Below, in pieces: positions 46,149-58,580 of a stretch of 64,000 nucleotides of DNA. Within the stretch, counting starts at the first letter, position 1; each line of letters starts with the position of its first letter. The position numbers were made by a program, and so were the translations under genes. This DNA is from Conoideocrella luteorostrata (Eukaryota > Ascomycota > Sordariomycetes > Hypocreales > Clavicipitaceae): assembly GCA_032433595.1 (NCBI GenBank), contig JASWJB010000166.1, forward strand, positions 1-64,000, given 5' to 3'. A model generated the notes under the pieces. That model was not told where the DNA came from. It did not search any database and saw nothing but the letters and a program-made list of their open reading frames with translations.

Positions 46149-48533
46149 ATGGACTCCATCAACAAAATTGAGTACAAAGTCCGAGACTTACCAACCCGCT
46201 CGGTCACCCTCTTCCCAACCAGAGCACAAATACAACGAAGCATCAAAAACGTCAGTCTCAAACCTGGAACCAACCATGTCACCGTCTTCGGCCTCAGCCC
46301 TACTGTCGACGAGGACTCAGTCAAGGTTGAAGGAAGCGCAGCATCTACCATCAGCGACGTGTCCGTCGAGTCGCTCCCCAACAGAGAAATCTTTGAGGAG
46401 ATCTACCCAGAGTCAGACAGCGATGACTCGGAAAGTGATGATGACGATGACATAGATGAGCGGCGGTGGAAAGAGGGAGGGAAATTGAAGGACGCAAAGA
46501 GCAAGCTGACGGCGCTTGAGGATGCACGTCGATTGGCTGATGAGACTGTTGCTAGTGCAGAGAGTCGTCTTAAGCTGCTGGACGCATATGGCAAGACGCT
46601 CGACAGGAAGCGCGGGGTCGTCATTGAAGAGAGTCTGCAAACGTACAAGCAGCAACGGTCCAAGGCTTATGAAGATTACATGTACGGCCTGCAACAGCAG
46701 CGTCAAATCACGGAGAGTATTGAAAACCAGGTTGACCTAGTATACCACTTACAAAAGACGGACGACAAGGCGCGCATAAAAGCCGAAAAGGAGAGGGAAA
46801 AGATTCGTAAAGCCAAGAATAGGGACTTGTTCAAGAAGGCCCGTCGGCAGGAAGAGAATATGAAGGAGAAGGCGCGCGTTCGCAAGGAGAAAGAGAATTT
46901 TTGGCCCAAATTTTGCTATGCAGTGCGGATTACGCTGGAGACGGATGCGCCTACGCCGTTGAGTTCAAGGAGGACGTCTGTCTCGAGCGACACCCATGTC
47001 CCTAAGATGGCAGTGGCGGAGGATAGGTCTGGTGCCCAAGACACAGATACAGGAGCTCATACCATATGTGATCTGGTCTTGACGTATTTAACGTCCTCTG
47101 CATTCTGGGTGCCGACTTACGATCTTCAACTATCAACTACGAATGCTACGGGAACGCTCAGCTTTGATGCAGAGCTTCATAATTCTACTTCTGAAACTTG
47201 GTCGAACTCCAAAGTCGTTCTCTCGACGTCACAGGCATCTTTCTCTGGTCTTGATGATACCATTCCTACTCTGAACCCATGGTATATGAGCCTTGTTCAT
47301 AGTGCTCCTCAGTTTGGCTACAGCCGCAACTATGAGGGAATAGCCAGAAGCAGTGACGAGGTCTCCCAGGCCAATCAATTCCTGGCGAAGCAGAAGCAGT
47401 CCGGGCCTAACCAAAAACCCCGCGGTGACATGTTCGGCATTCCAGGGGACGTCAAGGCGCTCTCCAGTTTCAAGGGATTTGGACAGTCCATGAAGACCGA
47501 GAGCTTCGGCTTTGGTAGTAACGCGGATCCAATTCCGCCGCCGCCGATGCCTCCACTACCCGCTGCTGCTCGAGCAACCGCCTTCTCAGCACAGGCAGCG
47601 ATGCCAGCATCCGGTGCACTGTTTGGGGCCCCAAGCTCAGCGTCCTCGCTATTTGGTGGCACTGCCGGCGGTGCTCCCGTTGACAGAATAAGGACGATGT
47701 CTCGTGTCTTGGAACGTAGTGAGAAGCCCAGTTTTGGGGTCGGGCACCGTGATTGCGATGATATTGTAGATGAAGATAATGACGAAAGGTTTGTCGAGTC
47801 CGAGTCCGAGTCTGTGGAGTCCATTATGGAAATGACTGGCCTTACGGCAACGTACGAACTTCCAGGATTTAAGACATTGGTTCCCAAGTCAACAGCCGCC
47901 AAGCAGCGCGTTGCGCACATTCACTTCACCAACATTGTCTACAGCCACACCGTTGTTGCCAAGTACAAACCCGTCGCCTATCTCAAGGCTAAGTTCAAGA
48001 ATACCAGCAAGATGACTCTGTTCAGGGGCCGAGCAGGGCTGACACTCGACGGAAGCTTCATGGGACGAACCTCTCTTCCACGCTGCAGCGCCGGCGAGAC
48101 CTTCACGCTAAGCCTTGGCATCGATCCCGCTATCAGGGTCACGTATCCCAAGCCTGTTATCCAGCGTGCCACAGCCGGCTTGTTCAGCAAGGAAAATACA
48201 GCTGTCTTCACCAGGACCGTTACCTTGCACAACACACGCGCATCGGCCGGAAAGCCCACCTCCCTTGTAGTCCTTGACCAGGTACCAATTTCCCAGGACG
48301 AGAAGCTCAAGGTGGAGGTGCTTAGTCCGCAGGGCATGTCATTGGGAGGAGGAGACGTCAGGGCCGGAGCGCCCGGCTTGGAGGCCAAGGACAACAAAGA
48401 TTGGGGCAGTGCTAGGGCCAGGATGAGGAAGGATGGCGAGGTCAATTGGGATGTGAGCCTGAATGCAGGCAAGGCCGTCCGTTTGACCCTGGAATATGGC
48501 GTTGCTTTCCCTAACGGTACATATCCTAATTAG
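46149..48533 (+). CDS. MuiA/mucoidy inhibitor-like protein with DUF4140 and DUF4139
   Basis: Single large exon, 794 residues from ATG 46149. The N-terminal DUF4140-like segment (SVTLFPTRAQIQRSI, then VTVFGLSPTVDEDSVKVEG) is followed by an acidic stretch, a long coiled coil (about 105-250) and a DUF4139 domain split by a low-complexity insert (about 440-540, PPPPMPPLP). Near the C-terminus KYKPVAYLKAKFKNTS and a C-terminal immunoglobulin-like beta block fit the family. Homologues occur widely in fungi and bacteria; no molecular activity is established. No signal peptide is visible. Confidence 0.9.
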   Translation: MDSINKIEYKVRDLPTRSVTLFPTRAQIQRSIKNVSLKPGTNHVTVFGLSPTVDEDSVKVEGSAASTISDVSVESLPNREIFEEIYPESDSDDSESDDDDDIDERRWKEGGKLKDAKSKLTALEDARRLADETVASAESRLKLLDAYGKTLDRKRGVVIEESLQTYKQQRSKAYEDYMYGLQQQRQITESIENQVDLVYHLQKTDDKARIKAEKEREKIRKAKNRDLFKKARRQEENMKEKARVRKEKENFWPKFCYAVRITLETDAPTPLSSRRTSVSSDTHVPKMAVAEDRSGAQDTDTGAHTICDLVLTYLTSSAFWVPTYDLQLSTTNATGTLSFDAELHNSTSETWSNSKVVLSTSQASFSGLDDTIPTLNPWYMSLVHSAPQFGYSRNYEGIARSSDEVSQANQFLAKQKQSGPNQKPRGDMFGIPGDVKALSSFKGFGQSMKTESFGFGSNADPIPPPPMPPLPAAARATAFSAQAAMPASGALFGAPSSASSLFGGTAGGAPVDRIRTMSRVLERSEKPSFGVGHRDCDDIVDEDNDERFVESESESVESIMEMTGLTATYELPGFKTLVPKSTAAKQRVAHIHFTNIVYSHTVVAKYKPVAYLKAKFKNTSKMTLFRGRAGLTLDGSFMGRTSLPRCSAGETFTLSLGIDPAIRVTYPKPVIQRATAGLFSKENTAVFTRTVTLHNTRASAGKPTSLVVLDQVPISQDEKLKVEVLSPQGMSLGGGDVRAGAPGLEAKDNKDWGSARARMRKDGEVNWDVSLNAGKAVRLTLEYGVAFPNGTYPN

Positions 48534-51500
48534 TTGGTGCAACACCTTTTGTAGAAATGTCGTTTATATAGTCAGAATATACACCGTAACGCCAATCAAT
48601 GTAATAATATTTCGATGAATACGGAGTACCGCGGTGAGAAAAGATTTCCTAAACTACGGAATAATACGTCATGCCGAAAGCTGACCCCGACTTGACCTGA
48701 ACCAACTGAGGAGCCGGGCGCCCTAAACCCGCCGCCCAGCCATAGGTAACGACACAACTAGCATATCTAAAATGTGGCACATTATAGTCTTTATGGAGTA
48801 CGGAGTACTACGCACTACTCCATAATCTCTGTGCCTTTGGCTTTTATCAATGAATGGTGCCTCCAGACGCTGTGAAACGATATCAAGATGCAGATGAAAG
48901 GTATCCCGAAATAGCACCCGGCAATTTCAAACTGTACGACAGTGATAGCGCTCGTAGCCGCAGCATGGTCGGGCAACTCCATACGGAGTACATTAATCCG
49001 ATAGGAGTGTTGAGAAAGGAGACCCCCTGTCCCCTGCAATCCTAAACTGAGTCAGTAACATTGAGCATCCGGCTCGGACAAGACCGCCCCCAAAATAGGT
49101 TGTCATGACACAGGTCGGAAGTGTTTCATCACATAATGGTACTGTGCGGAAGGGGATCAAGCGGGGGGTTTTGGTGCGCCGTAGGCAAGTAGACTCCACC
49201 GCGGGAAGCACCCGCAGCGACCAGACTTAATGACGGCCGTAACTAGTATTCTGTTCCCGTAGCGGATGGCTGTAGTAGACGCAGTTATGAAGCAGGAACG
49301 GAGATATGATGGTCGGCCAAGTAATTTTGCGGCCCCCACAAGGCACGACTGTGTCCGGACTGAACCTACAAACTCGCGTCATGACAGCGTAAAATCCAAA
49401 TGAGGGAGGTCACAAGTTTTGCATGCTTCCAACGCCAGAAAGCACTGATACGCACTCCGTACATGGTCTATCATTGCCGTCCGAGTTCAGAGGTAGGCTA
49501 GCAGCAAAGGCTTAGCAACAGCAACGAGCAGGGCAGCGAGTCGTTAGAGTATTTTGCACATACCTGGTAGGCTACGTACGTATATTACTGTGCCGAATAA
49601 TCCAGCTGGCCAGCGCCAAGTCGCGTGGCTGGCGGAATAAGGGAAATATTTCCAGAGTCGACGTCAGAAAGGGGGTTAGCAAACAAGCGCATGTGAAGTG
49701 ATGCGGACGGTGCTGAGTCGATGAATGTTCCTGTGCTTGCGATCCTCGGCCCCACCTCCCTTTGTGATTGGGACGTCCCGAAGCAACGGAGCCTGTGAAA
49801 AAGAGCGTTAAAATGATATAGCCAGTTTGAAGGCTCGCCAGTTAGCGAACTATTGGAGCGTCTACGGCTGGAATTTGGAACTTTAAAAATATTTTTGCTG
49901 GCTGAATATAGAACTGATGCAAGACGCAATGCTTATTGGCGCTGGCTGGCAGCAGCCAGCAAAACAGTGTGTCATGTAGCCCCGTAAATTACATCTCCGA
50001 CTTGCTCCTTCCTCCGGGTGTCTGGTCCATCAAGTTCGGAGGTAGGAGGACCTGCGGAATCGCCTTCCATCTAAGCCCCGCCGTCTTGCTCGCCTCACTG
50101 GACGCGCGCGCGCCGTGGACTACGTCAGCGTGTAATGATAATATTTGGCGTTTCTTTGTCATTGCCCTGTCTCGGCATCGTGCAGAAGATGGCGCTCCTG
50201 CCCCCTCTCCTGATGCAAGAAAAGGGGGGGGGGCGAGAACAAAATTATGGGATAAAAATACACAACACATCGCAAACACAACGCAAACGCAAACGCAGTG
50301 TCGAACCGGTGAGCAGAATTTTCGCTCTCATTGGCGGTGCTGCCTGCGTACAGAGTGAATCTCGCGCCATCATCGGGACCCTGGCCGGTAGCCTTATTCG
50401 CCGCCGGCTTTGAGACTAGTCGTCACTTCCCCGGTTTCTCTTTCACGGTTGAGCATGTAGTGAAAAGGGGTCAGTCGGGGATTAGCATCATCATTGGCGG
50501 TGGTCCGTTGTGGTGGTGGTCTCGCCTTGGCCGACCCAACACATCCTCAATCCCCGCTTCACAGCTTTGCAGGCAAGAAGCGACTGGGAACACGGGGAAC
50601 CACGGAGGCCGGGATGCAAGATGCGCACACGGCAGCAATGTCGTCGCAACCCCAATCTCCCAGACATGATCCGTCACCTGAATATTGCAAATTTGCTGTC
50701 ATACGACGAGACTCGCCAACTTTCGAGAGCATCACGCAGTCATGGCACTACGGTGGAATGTTAATGCCATCAGACAAGGCCGAGTTGGGGATGATGATGT
50801 GTGACAAGCCAAACTGCGGTCTGCCGGACGTTGTGACGAGCAGCTCCGAGCTCCACGTCCGCCCGACTCCCCACTGGCGCCAAAGGCACAAGGACGAGAA
50901 AACTTGCATTGCAGGGCCACGAGCCGCTGGTGGACTGTCAACTGGAGGGCATGCACTGACTACTTTAGGTTTGGACCGGTCTTTGTGGGTTGCTCGGTCG
51001 GGTAGCGCCGCCGTCCCGAACCTATCGACGTCTCAAACACTTCTGCCTGCCCGCCTTCTTCATTGATGCCACCAGGCTGGCAGCTGGCCATGCATCAGCA
51101 GCAAATGAATGAGCACACCGGTGCTTCTTTCCCAAACGATGTGCCGGCTGTTGAGGGGTAAGATGAAGTCATAGTGTCGTAAAAGAATAGTCAACTGCAC
51201 CGTCAGAGCAAACCCAATTTTCCAAGGACGAAGCAAAGCAACTAGCTCGGCATGAGCGAGGGAGCCTCAAGGCAAACAAACTCCATACCCGCAGCGCATT
51301 GGCCGGCTGGTTTAAAGTCGCATGGGAAGGGAAACGACGGTTGATATAAGGGAAATGTCCTGGGAATCAGAAGTATTTCCTTCTGACTGTTGCCCAGACC
51401 GCACTACGTACATGAGCGTTTGAAATCGAAACAGTTGACACCTTCAGCCTAGCTTTGTGCCTTTCCGACCCTCCACGGCCAACCCATAGCCTGACCTCAA

Positions 51501-52267
51501 ATTACCTGGCCCTCACACCCATAGCTCGAATTGCAGGTGTTAAAGTGAGCCGTTGTACTCCGTACTGTCACTCGCGTTAGTAGTCAGCAGCCCAGATTAA
51601 CGGGCAGTGCTCGAGTGCGGTCGGGTGCGACAGTTGCTCAGTTGCGTTGCTCAAGTGGAGAAGTTGGGCCGGCATAGCAAGCCGATCCGCCCGTGCCTGT
51701 TTGTTAGACCTGGGACCTCACCAGCTCCTCTTGCTTCCCACCCCCCCGTTCTCGAGGCACCCGCTCTCTCCAAGGTCCGCCGTCCGTCCGTGTCTGTCTC
51801 TCTTTGCCCTCACCCGCATTCCCTCGTCGTCCTTTTTCTTCCCTCTCTCAATCTCAGGCTTATTTCCTTCCACCGTCAGTCACGGCCACGATCGCCATCG
51901 CAATCCTCGCCAGCAGGTCCGGACATTGAAATCGTTTCGATTGTGAAGCCCAAACGTTGACTGTGTGGGAGCTAATATCTTGTTGCTCCGCTCCCTCAGC
52001 TCACGCGTTTGACCGCCTGAGGAAAGCCCTCTTTTTTTTTCCTGCTGTCTGGTCCGGCCCGATCAACCACGGGGCAAACTTGTTGGCACGCCGGCATTGC
52101 GCCTTCCATCATCATCAGCATCGCCAAAGCGCGATTTTCATCCTATCTTTTTCGTCACCTGTGGCCGCACGTCAACCGCAGGCACCGCGGACGATTTCCT
52201 GGCTGTCCAGGCAAGGTTTGTCTCTCATTGCGTCGCCGTCCCGCCGTCCTCGTGCCTGGTTGTGTTC
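48534..52267. other. 3.7-kb spacer
   Basis: No supported gene. It contains four exact motif copies (48620, 48799, 48982, 51556) and, just upstream of the Zn2Cys6 gene, a C/T-rich leader. The open frame at 50494-51066 (plus) shows no motif and is not called. Confidence 0.55.
51715..51860 (+). promoter_or_regulatory. Pyrimidine-rich leader upstream of the Zn2Cys6 factor
   Basis: A C/T-rich stretch with repeated CCGTC, CTCTC and CCCTC elements lies about 400-550 bp before the start codon. Such tracts commonly flank transcription start sites in filamentous fungi. The exact start is inferred. Confidence 0.4.
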
Positions 52268-55071
52268 ATGTCTACGGCGGCCGTGGCACGCTCAACCGCC
52301 CTCAGGGCGGGCGGCGCCTGTGTGCGCTGCCGCAAAGGCAAAACAAAGTGCGTCTACGAAACTGGTCACGCACCATGCAAAAATTGCGCAAAGGGAATGC
52401 ACGAATGCTATCTTCCCTCGGAGAGCATGGCTCATCATCACGGCCAGAGTCCAGCTCGCCACGCAAACCATCGTCCAGCGCGCGACAGTCTTCCGGCTTC
52501 CGGGGCCGGGACATCAGATGCTAGGCAGCCCGTGGTGGGATCTGGTTCCGCCAGACACGCCCAGGTCACACCCGAAAAGTGAGCCCTCATTCTTTCTTTG
52601 TTTCGTTCTTGAATTGGCCGTACATAAGCGCAATCATCTCTGCTGCCACTGCCCTTACCCCGTTTCCCCTCCGGCGCCTTTAATCGCTCTCGCCTTGGAG
52701 ACGCGCAATTGGTCTCGTCCGGGGGAGGGCAGCCCGCCGTTGCGTTGTTCATCCGCGCCACGCCTATCACCGCGGCCTCTCCTCTTGGCTCGGGACCCTC
52801 CACTCCAATCCACCTTTGGCCCCTCCTCTGCTCCGAGATGCCGGCGGCTTGCGCTGTCTAACACCCGCCCGTCTGCCCCCTCTCGCCCTCACATGGCACC
52901 GAGCTACATTCGTCGGCTGGTCTTCGTCGCTGCCCCCAGTCCGAATTAATGAATCCCTCGTGCGTTCGAGTGGCGCATAGGCTCCGGACCAAATCCCATC
53001 CATGTATGGGAAATGTCCGGATCTAGCTCATTTTCTCGCTTCAATTTCCATCGGCTGCCTCTTGTTGCCTGACCAAGGCTGCTACGCCGTTGTTGGTTTG
53101 GCCCAACCGCTGCTGCACCTGCTACTGCCCAAACGAAGGATTGTTACTGACTCTTTTTCTGCCTTAGGCTGACGCCAGAGCTCCTTGCTGAGTGCGAACG
53201 GGTTGTCTCCAAGACATTCCCAGCCTGTGTGGCTTTCCATAAGCCCTCATTTGTCCAACAATTGAAGAGTGCCAGTCTGGAGTCGACCCTTGTGTATGGG
53301 CTTTTGACTTGCGCAGCCCGGTAAGTAGTCTGGCGTGACTAGCCCCCAACCGCATCCACCCGTTCTTAGCCAATGTTTGGGTAGAGAACCCTGTAGGCTT
53401 AGACTTACAAATTCCATGCACCAAATATGGCGCTGACTTCTTGTTACCAGAAGCTCACCAAGTCTCATCCGCCGACATGGTTCTCCAACCGAGGCTGCAG
53501 AATCGTTTGCCTCCAAGGGGCTTGCGTTGATCAATCAGAAAATAGACCATCCCAACCTCGCGGATATTCAAGCTCTCTGTCTCATCATTATACATGAATG
53601 GGGTACCAGAAATGCAGTCCGTGCCTACATCTACCTTGGCCAGGCATCTCGCATGCTGCAAATGTATCGCATCCTCAACAGCCACCAACACTCTGATAAT
53701 CCCGACCAATTTCTCCGCGACGAGTCTTTACGGCGCACTGTATGGCTGGTTTACGTTCTGGATTGCCTCCTGACAAGCACTCCCGGCCGCTACGCGGCAC
53801 TCGCCGCTCAAGATACTTCAGATGTATCCCTTCCTTGCTCAGACATCAACTTCGCCTTCGGTAATGCGGTATATGTGAAGACCTTACACCAGTATCTCAG
53901 CCATGGCGTGCTATCTCCTAGCCACGGTTCTGTCGGGGACATTGGTGAATTTGGATACATTGTCCTGGCGTCCACGATTTGGCGAGAAGTAGTAGGCATG
54001 CTAACAGCAACTACACCGCACACCTTCCGGGAGGAGGACTGCAACGATCTCTTTGCCAAGATCGAAATTCTCCGAGCATCGTTGCCAATGCAGTTCATCG
54101 ACAAGCCTGGCCAAATCAACTTGCACATGACTATGGGTTCAGGGTATACCTTTGCGATGCTGCACTGCCTGCTACATTGTGCCACTGTTTTTGTTCATCG
54201 ACGAAGGCTGCTGCAAGACGTTGTTTCTCTAAATTTCAACCTGGAATCCTTCCGTATGAGCCCTCGATGTCATGATCTTGTGGATCGATTGTTCACATCT
54301 TGCCATGGCACAATTCTGCTATTGAACGCCGTGGAGGCTGGAGCCGAGAAGGATCATCCGACGTGCCTCCCTATTGTGATGCTATTTTCTGCATTTACTG
54401 CTAGTGCCACAATCGCGTACCTCTCCCTCAAGGGACTTACGCCGCCCAACGCCGTGGAAACGGCTGCTCATATCGTGAGAGACGGTCTGAAGTTCATGCA
54501 CGATGGCACCGAGAATTGGCCACTGATGTCAAGTTGGCTTAGGCACCTTACTGTCATGCAGCGGGTCCTGAACAACGATGCTTCTACTGGGACTGCTTCT
54601 GGTAACGCGATTTCTCCTGCTGCTCGGCATGACTCTGGCCCCAACCCCCCCGGAGGCGGCGTTAAGGATGAAATTGCTTCCAATGCTAACAATAAGAACG
54701 ACACCATGGACTATGATCAACAAGCCGGAGCCGCGGGCACCGCTCACCATACCTCAGCCGACGGACCTGTCTCCGAGCCTGCTCGAGATGGTAGTGAACC
54801 CGCTTTGGCCATTCCCCGACGCGGCATCGCCACTATCAACGGTACCCCTGGTGGGACCAATTCGCCTCCTCCCGCCGTAGCACCCCAGGCTCCCATGCAG
54901 CCCATGAACGCAAAGCAGCATACCCCCGATTCCGTGTCAAATGGAGTTGCCGTGGTGCAAGATGGGCAAAACCCCAGTCAGGACATGTCTGCACCGGAGC
55001 TGTGTAAAGCCTTTGAAGGACAACTTCTTGATTTGGACGACCTCGCAGCTTTTATGGGTGGCGGTGTCTGA
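52268..55071 (+). CDS. Zn2Cys6 (GAL4-type) transcription factor with fungal-specific domain
   Basis: Three exons: 52268-52578, 53168-53320 and 53451-55071, giving 694 residues in frame. The first intron (about 589 nt) is unusually long; the splice makes TPEKLTPELLAECERVV. The N-terminal DNA-binding cluster C-x2-C-x6-C-x8-C-x2-C-x6-C (about 18-46) is complete and starts just after the ATG. The middle (about 110-400) resembles the fungal-specific transcription factor domain (LGQASRMLQMYRI, DESLRRTVWLVYVLDCLL). The C-terminus is disordered and rich in Pro, Gly and Ser, then an acidic end (LLDLDDLAAFMGGG) that could activate transcription. Target genes are unknown; the JEN-type permease is 4 kb downstream, but no link is shown. 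Confidence 0.9.
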
Positions 55072-57960
55072 CAGTACGCCAACGGGGCGCGCCAGTTGAC
55101 ATCTTGATGCGTACCGCGTCAATTTTTGGCCGTCTTGTCATGATGATAAAATTGTCATGTACTTTCAAAGGGCATTGACTGAGACTGTTGCCTGGAAGCT
55201 GATCAGGTAGTATTTAGGGTTATGGAGCTAAATGACTTCTTTGTAGGATTATCTTGATGGGGAATGGATACCCGAAAATTTATGGGCTGCGGGCGACGGC
55301 GTTTAAAGCACGTGAAGGAATTTGCAAGATAACGACCGGGAGGAGCGTAGAACGATTCTCGGTATGACATGGGCAAGATGGATTGCATATCTTTGTTTCC
55401 TTGAGAGAGAAAATAAACTAAAATCTCACTTTTGCTGCAATGCATATTGTTTCGGCCAGTGTGTTTGTGATGGCTCCTGGTAGACGCAGGCTATGCTGAT
55501 GTGCTGAGATATACCATCATATTCCTGATGCCGCCACTGACGTCAAACAATGCAGCGCTTGGCAACAGAATGGCTTAAAATAACGGATGATAACAAAGAC
55601 GTAGCTATTTACCAAACAAACACTACGTTATAGTGAGTCGCATATGGACCGGTAGGTAAAGATTGAATCACCAATACATAATTCCGACTCCTTGTAGCGA
55701 GTCTCCATTTTACGCATGTACGCAGATCTGTGTCAGGAGTAAACCTACCACTTGTATATGTGTAGCTACGCATGAAAACATGCAGAGGCCTGAATAAGTC
55801 ACAGCATCTTAACATCACGACACCAAAGAGATAGGGTTGGAGACATTCTCTTTTGTATGAACAAGCGAAAAGGCGGGTACTCGCTGACTCCGTCACGATG
55901 GTGAACAAAACCAAGACCTCTTATGAGGTCACATTTCTCCATGTACAGCTACGAAGGTACTTATTCTGGTTTGCCGCGGGTGGCTACAAGCTGAGGTTTC
56001 GGGCATTTCAGCTCTGGAGACCCACGTTGTTTTTATTTTCATATCCATGATTCTGGAAGTTTGAAGTTGTATTAGATGGGAAGGTGGGGAGAGGTGTCAA
56101 ATGATGATTCAGGAACATGTTACGTTCTGTTTAAAGGTCATGGTGACGGCTTTTTAACAGGGCCTGAGGAAGAAGCTGTTCGGGCGCATACTTTGCAGAT
56201 GGGCTTGGTGAAGAGATGCGGGTATGGATGGTTCGAAGATAGTAACTTGTAAGCTGGCTTACTGGATTGGGGTATTTTCAGTCACTCACTGTGACTTTCG
56301 TACCAATTGGATACATCTTCCAGGCGCCGTAGAATCGAAGCGCTTCTTCGTCACGTCCAGAGCCCCAATGAGTAGCGAATGGTGAGAATGGTCGATCGAT
56401 GGACACGGAACTGCGGTACTGTCGACATTGAAGCGACCTACCTGTGGAGTAGCTGTTAGCTAGTGAACGTAAATCTGAATCCGGAGATACCTAAAGGTTG
56501 CTGTCCGTCCGTGTGGGGGGACGTCTGAGCAGATATGCGTTGATAGTACACGATGCACGGACTGTTGCAGAGTGACTGTAAGCCCACGGGGTGGGTGGCT
56601 CTCTTGAGGTCCGATGGGATTCGCTTCGTGCGGTTCTTCCGGTCTGTTCAGTCTAGCCTTTAGTGTAGAGTTTGCAGCGAACGTCTACGTTCTTTTGTCT
56701 TGTTTCGCCGTCTTGGTAGAATGACACCTACCCAGGATTATGATATGGGTGATAATGACACCTAACACCGATTTTCCGCGAGGCATACGGAGTATAAATT
56801 CGCGCACAGGGTAACCAGAGCATATTCTCCACGTCGGAAGGTGGTTCACCGTGAAAGGCATAAGCATGGGCTAGCTGATTACCGTGGGGGGGCTCGCTCC
56901 GCTGCGTGGAGATGCCTGCCGGTGATGCTGGCACAGAACAAAGGGAAAGGGTGTTGATGACTGCATAATCTTTGTTGGTTGGTTGGGGTTCTCGCGCTGT
57001 CGCAATGTTGGGTGTGGTGGATAGAAATGGATTTGTACGCTGCAGGCATACATAGCAATAGCACGGTGATGATAAATCACGCAAGAAGCACCCATGCGGT
57101 AGTTCGCGTGCCTGTAGACTTGGTAACCAGCGTGCATTATACCGTACGATACGGCACGGCACGGAGTCCGATACGCGAAATAAAATAATGGGCGGACTCT
57201 CATAACACGAAGCTTGCAACTACTAGTATTTACTCAACTTTATGCAAACGACGACAGCCAAGACGCGGCCAGAGACATCTGGCTGGCCGGCTCTCTGGTG
57301 GCTGGTTACAAATCGGCAGAGGATTGCCGAGATGCCCCATCCTTGGACCTCCTAGACCGGTCTAGGGAGACGCCTCTCAACGGCAAACATGGAGTAGCCA
57401 TCCTTTCGCAGCCTCATACTCAAGCTTGAGTGTTAGGCTTATTCTTCACGGATCGAGCAGCGGCGGAAGAGGTCCAGCTGACGGAGAGAAAAAGCGTTCC
57501 TCCATAGTGGCGGCCCAGCGTTTGGGAGCCGCGTAACTAAGCGTGGTAAAATGCTGTGTCTCAGTGAAAACGTCGTCTCTTCCTGTTTGAAGCCACAGGC
57601 TCAGAGAGTGCATGTCTGATTTGTCGGGGTCGTCCACTTCTGGAGTTGTGTATCTTGACCAAATCGACACTAAGAATTTCCTGAGTCGACCAGGCTCTAC
57701 ACTCGATCTCGCCGGAGCATGAAGAGGTTTAGAACTCAAAAGCCCCTGCATGGCATTGACTCCTACAAGGTATCCCCTGCATTGTGCATTCTGCGACGGA
57801 TCTAGCATTGAGCATGGATATACGGAGTACCGAGTAAGATGAATGGCGTTCTGCTTTTTCGAAATCCCCAACCTGGCGGCACAAAGCATGGAGGCACATG
57901 TATCTGGAGACCTGGTGGAAGTTCCAGTGGGGGAGGCGGACGGTCCAACTAGCAGACGGC

Positions 57961-58005
57961 CTGAAAGCCCTGAAAGCCCTGAAAGCCCTGAAAGCCCCGA
58001 AAGCC
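57961..58005. repeat. 9-nt minisatellite CTGAAAGCC x5
   Basis: Four identical units and one with a single substitution, in tandem. In one frame they would encode PES repeats, but the surrounding open frame is not supported as a gene. Confidence 0.9.
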
Positions 58006-58557
58006 CCGCACCTCGCCAGGTGGAGATGGTGCTGATGGTACTCCGTACTGATGGTAGTGATGGTACTCACCTTGAGCATCCTAGCCTTGCAGTGCCGCTT
58101 TCCGAAGCCAAGACTTTTAAGTCTGTCAGCTACTCCACACAGAGGTATATTGTTCACGGCTGCGAGAGCTATACGACCGACGGAAAGATACATGTCACCA
58201 CATCTAACTCTTGGCTGGGCAAAACCTGAGAGGGGTGTAGAGGTCAGTCTCGCCGAGGAAATCGAGGGAACGGTAAACTTTAGTAAACTAACGCCCAAAC
58301 CAAAGCGGCATCAAGAACCCAAGGGTCTTGCGGCTGCGGCTACAACTGCGGCTATGAATGCGACTGTGGCATTTGTGACTGGAATGTGATCTGCGCCGGA
58401 GACCCCAAACAGAGGAGGCACTTGACAACTGTCTTAACTTTCTACCTGTCCGACAGCCATTGATATCCGCTGCATTTGCTACAGTGATCCCTGTTGGTGT
58501 GAGCTAACCTCATTGAAGGGCGGGGTTTTGGCGGGATCGCTCCAGAAGCAACCTGAC

Positions 58558-58580
58558 TACTCCGTACGGAGTACGGAGTA
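58558..58580. repeat. Palindromic cluster of three TACTCCGTA-type copies
   Basis: A perfect 16-bp palindrome (58558-58573) followed at once by a third, overlapping TACGGAGTA (58572-58580) and then a degenerate TATGGAGTA. Further copies lie at 58697 and 58852. Confidence 0.9.

Noticed and set aside
50494..51066. 190-residue open frame in the 48.5-52 kb spacer
   Set aside because: No recognisable motif, low-complexity composition and no intron or promoter support.
51957..52949. 330-residue open frame overlapping exon 1 of the Zn2Cys6 gene
   Set aside because: It begins at a non-ATG codon, lies in another frame across a GC-rich leader and has no motif; the zinc cluster frame is the real gene.
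57446..57889. 147-residue minus-strand open frame
   Set aside because: It overlaps another open frame and shows no conserved motif or clear start context.
57843..58229. Open frame with PES repeats
   Set aside because: The repeat is a minisatellite and the rest has no family signal; it contains the TACTCCGTA motif, which avoids the called coding exons.
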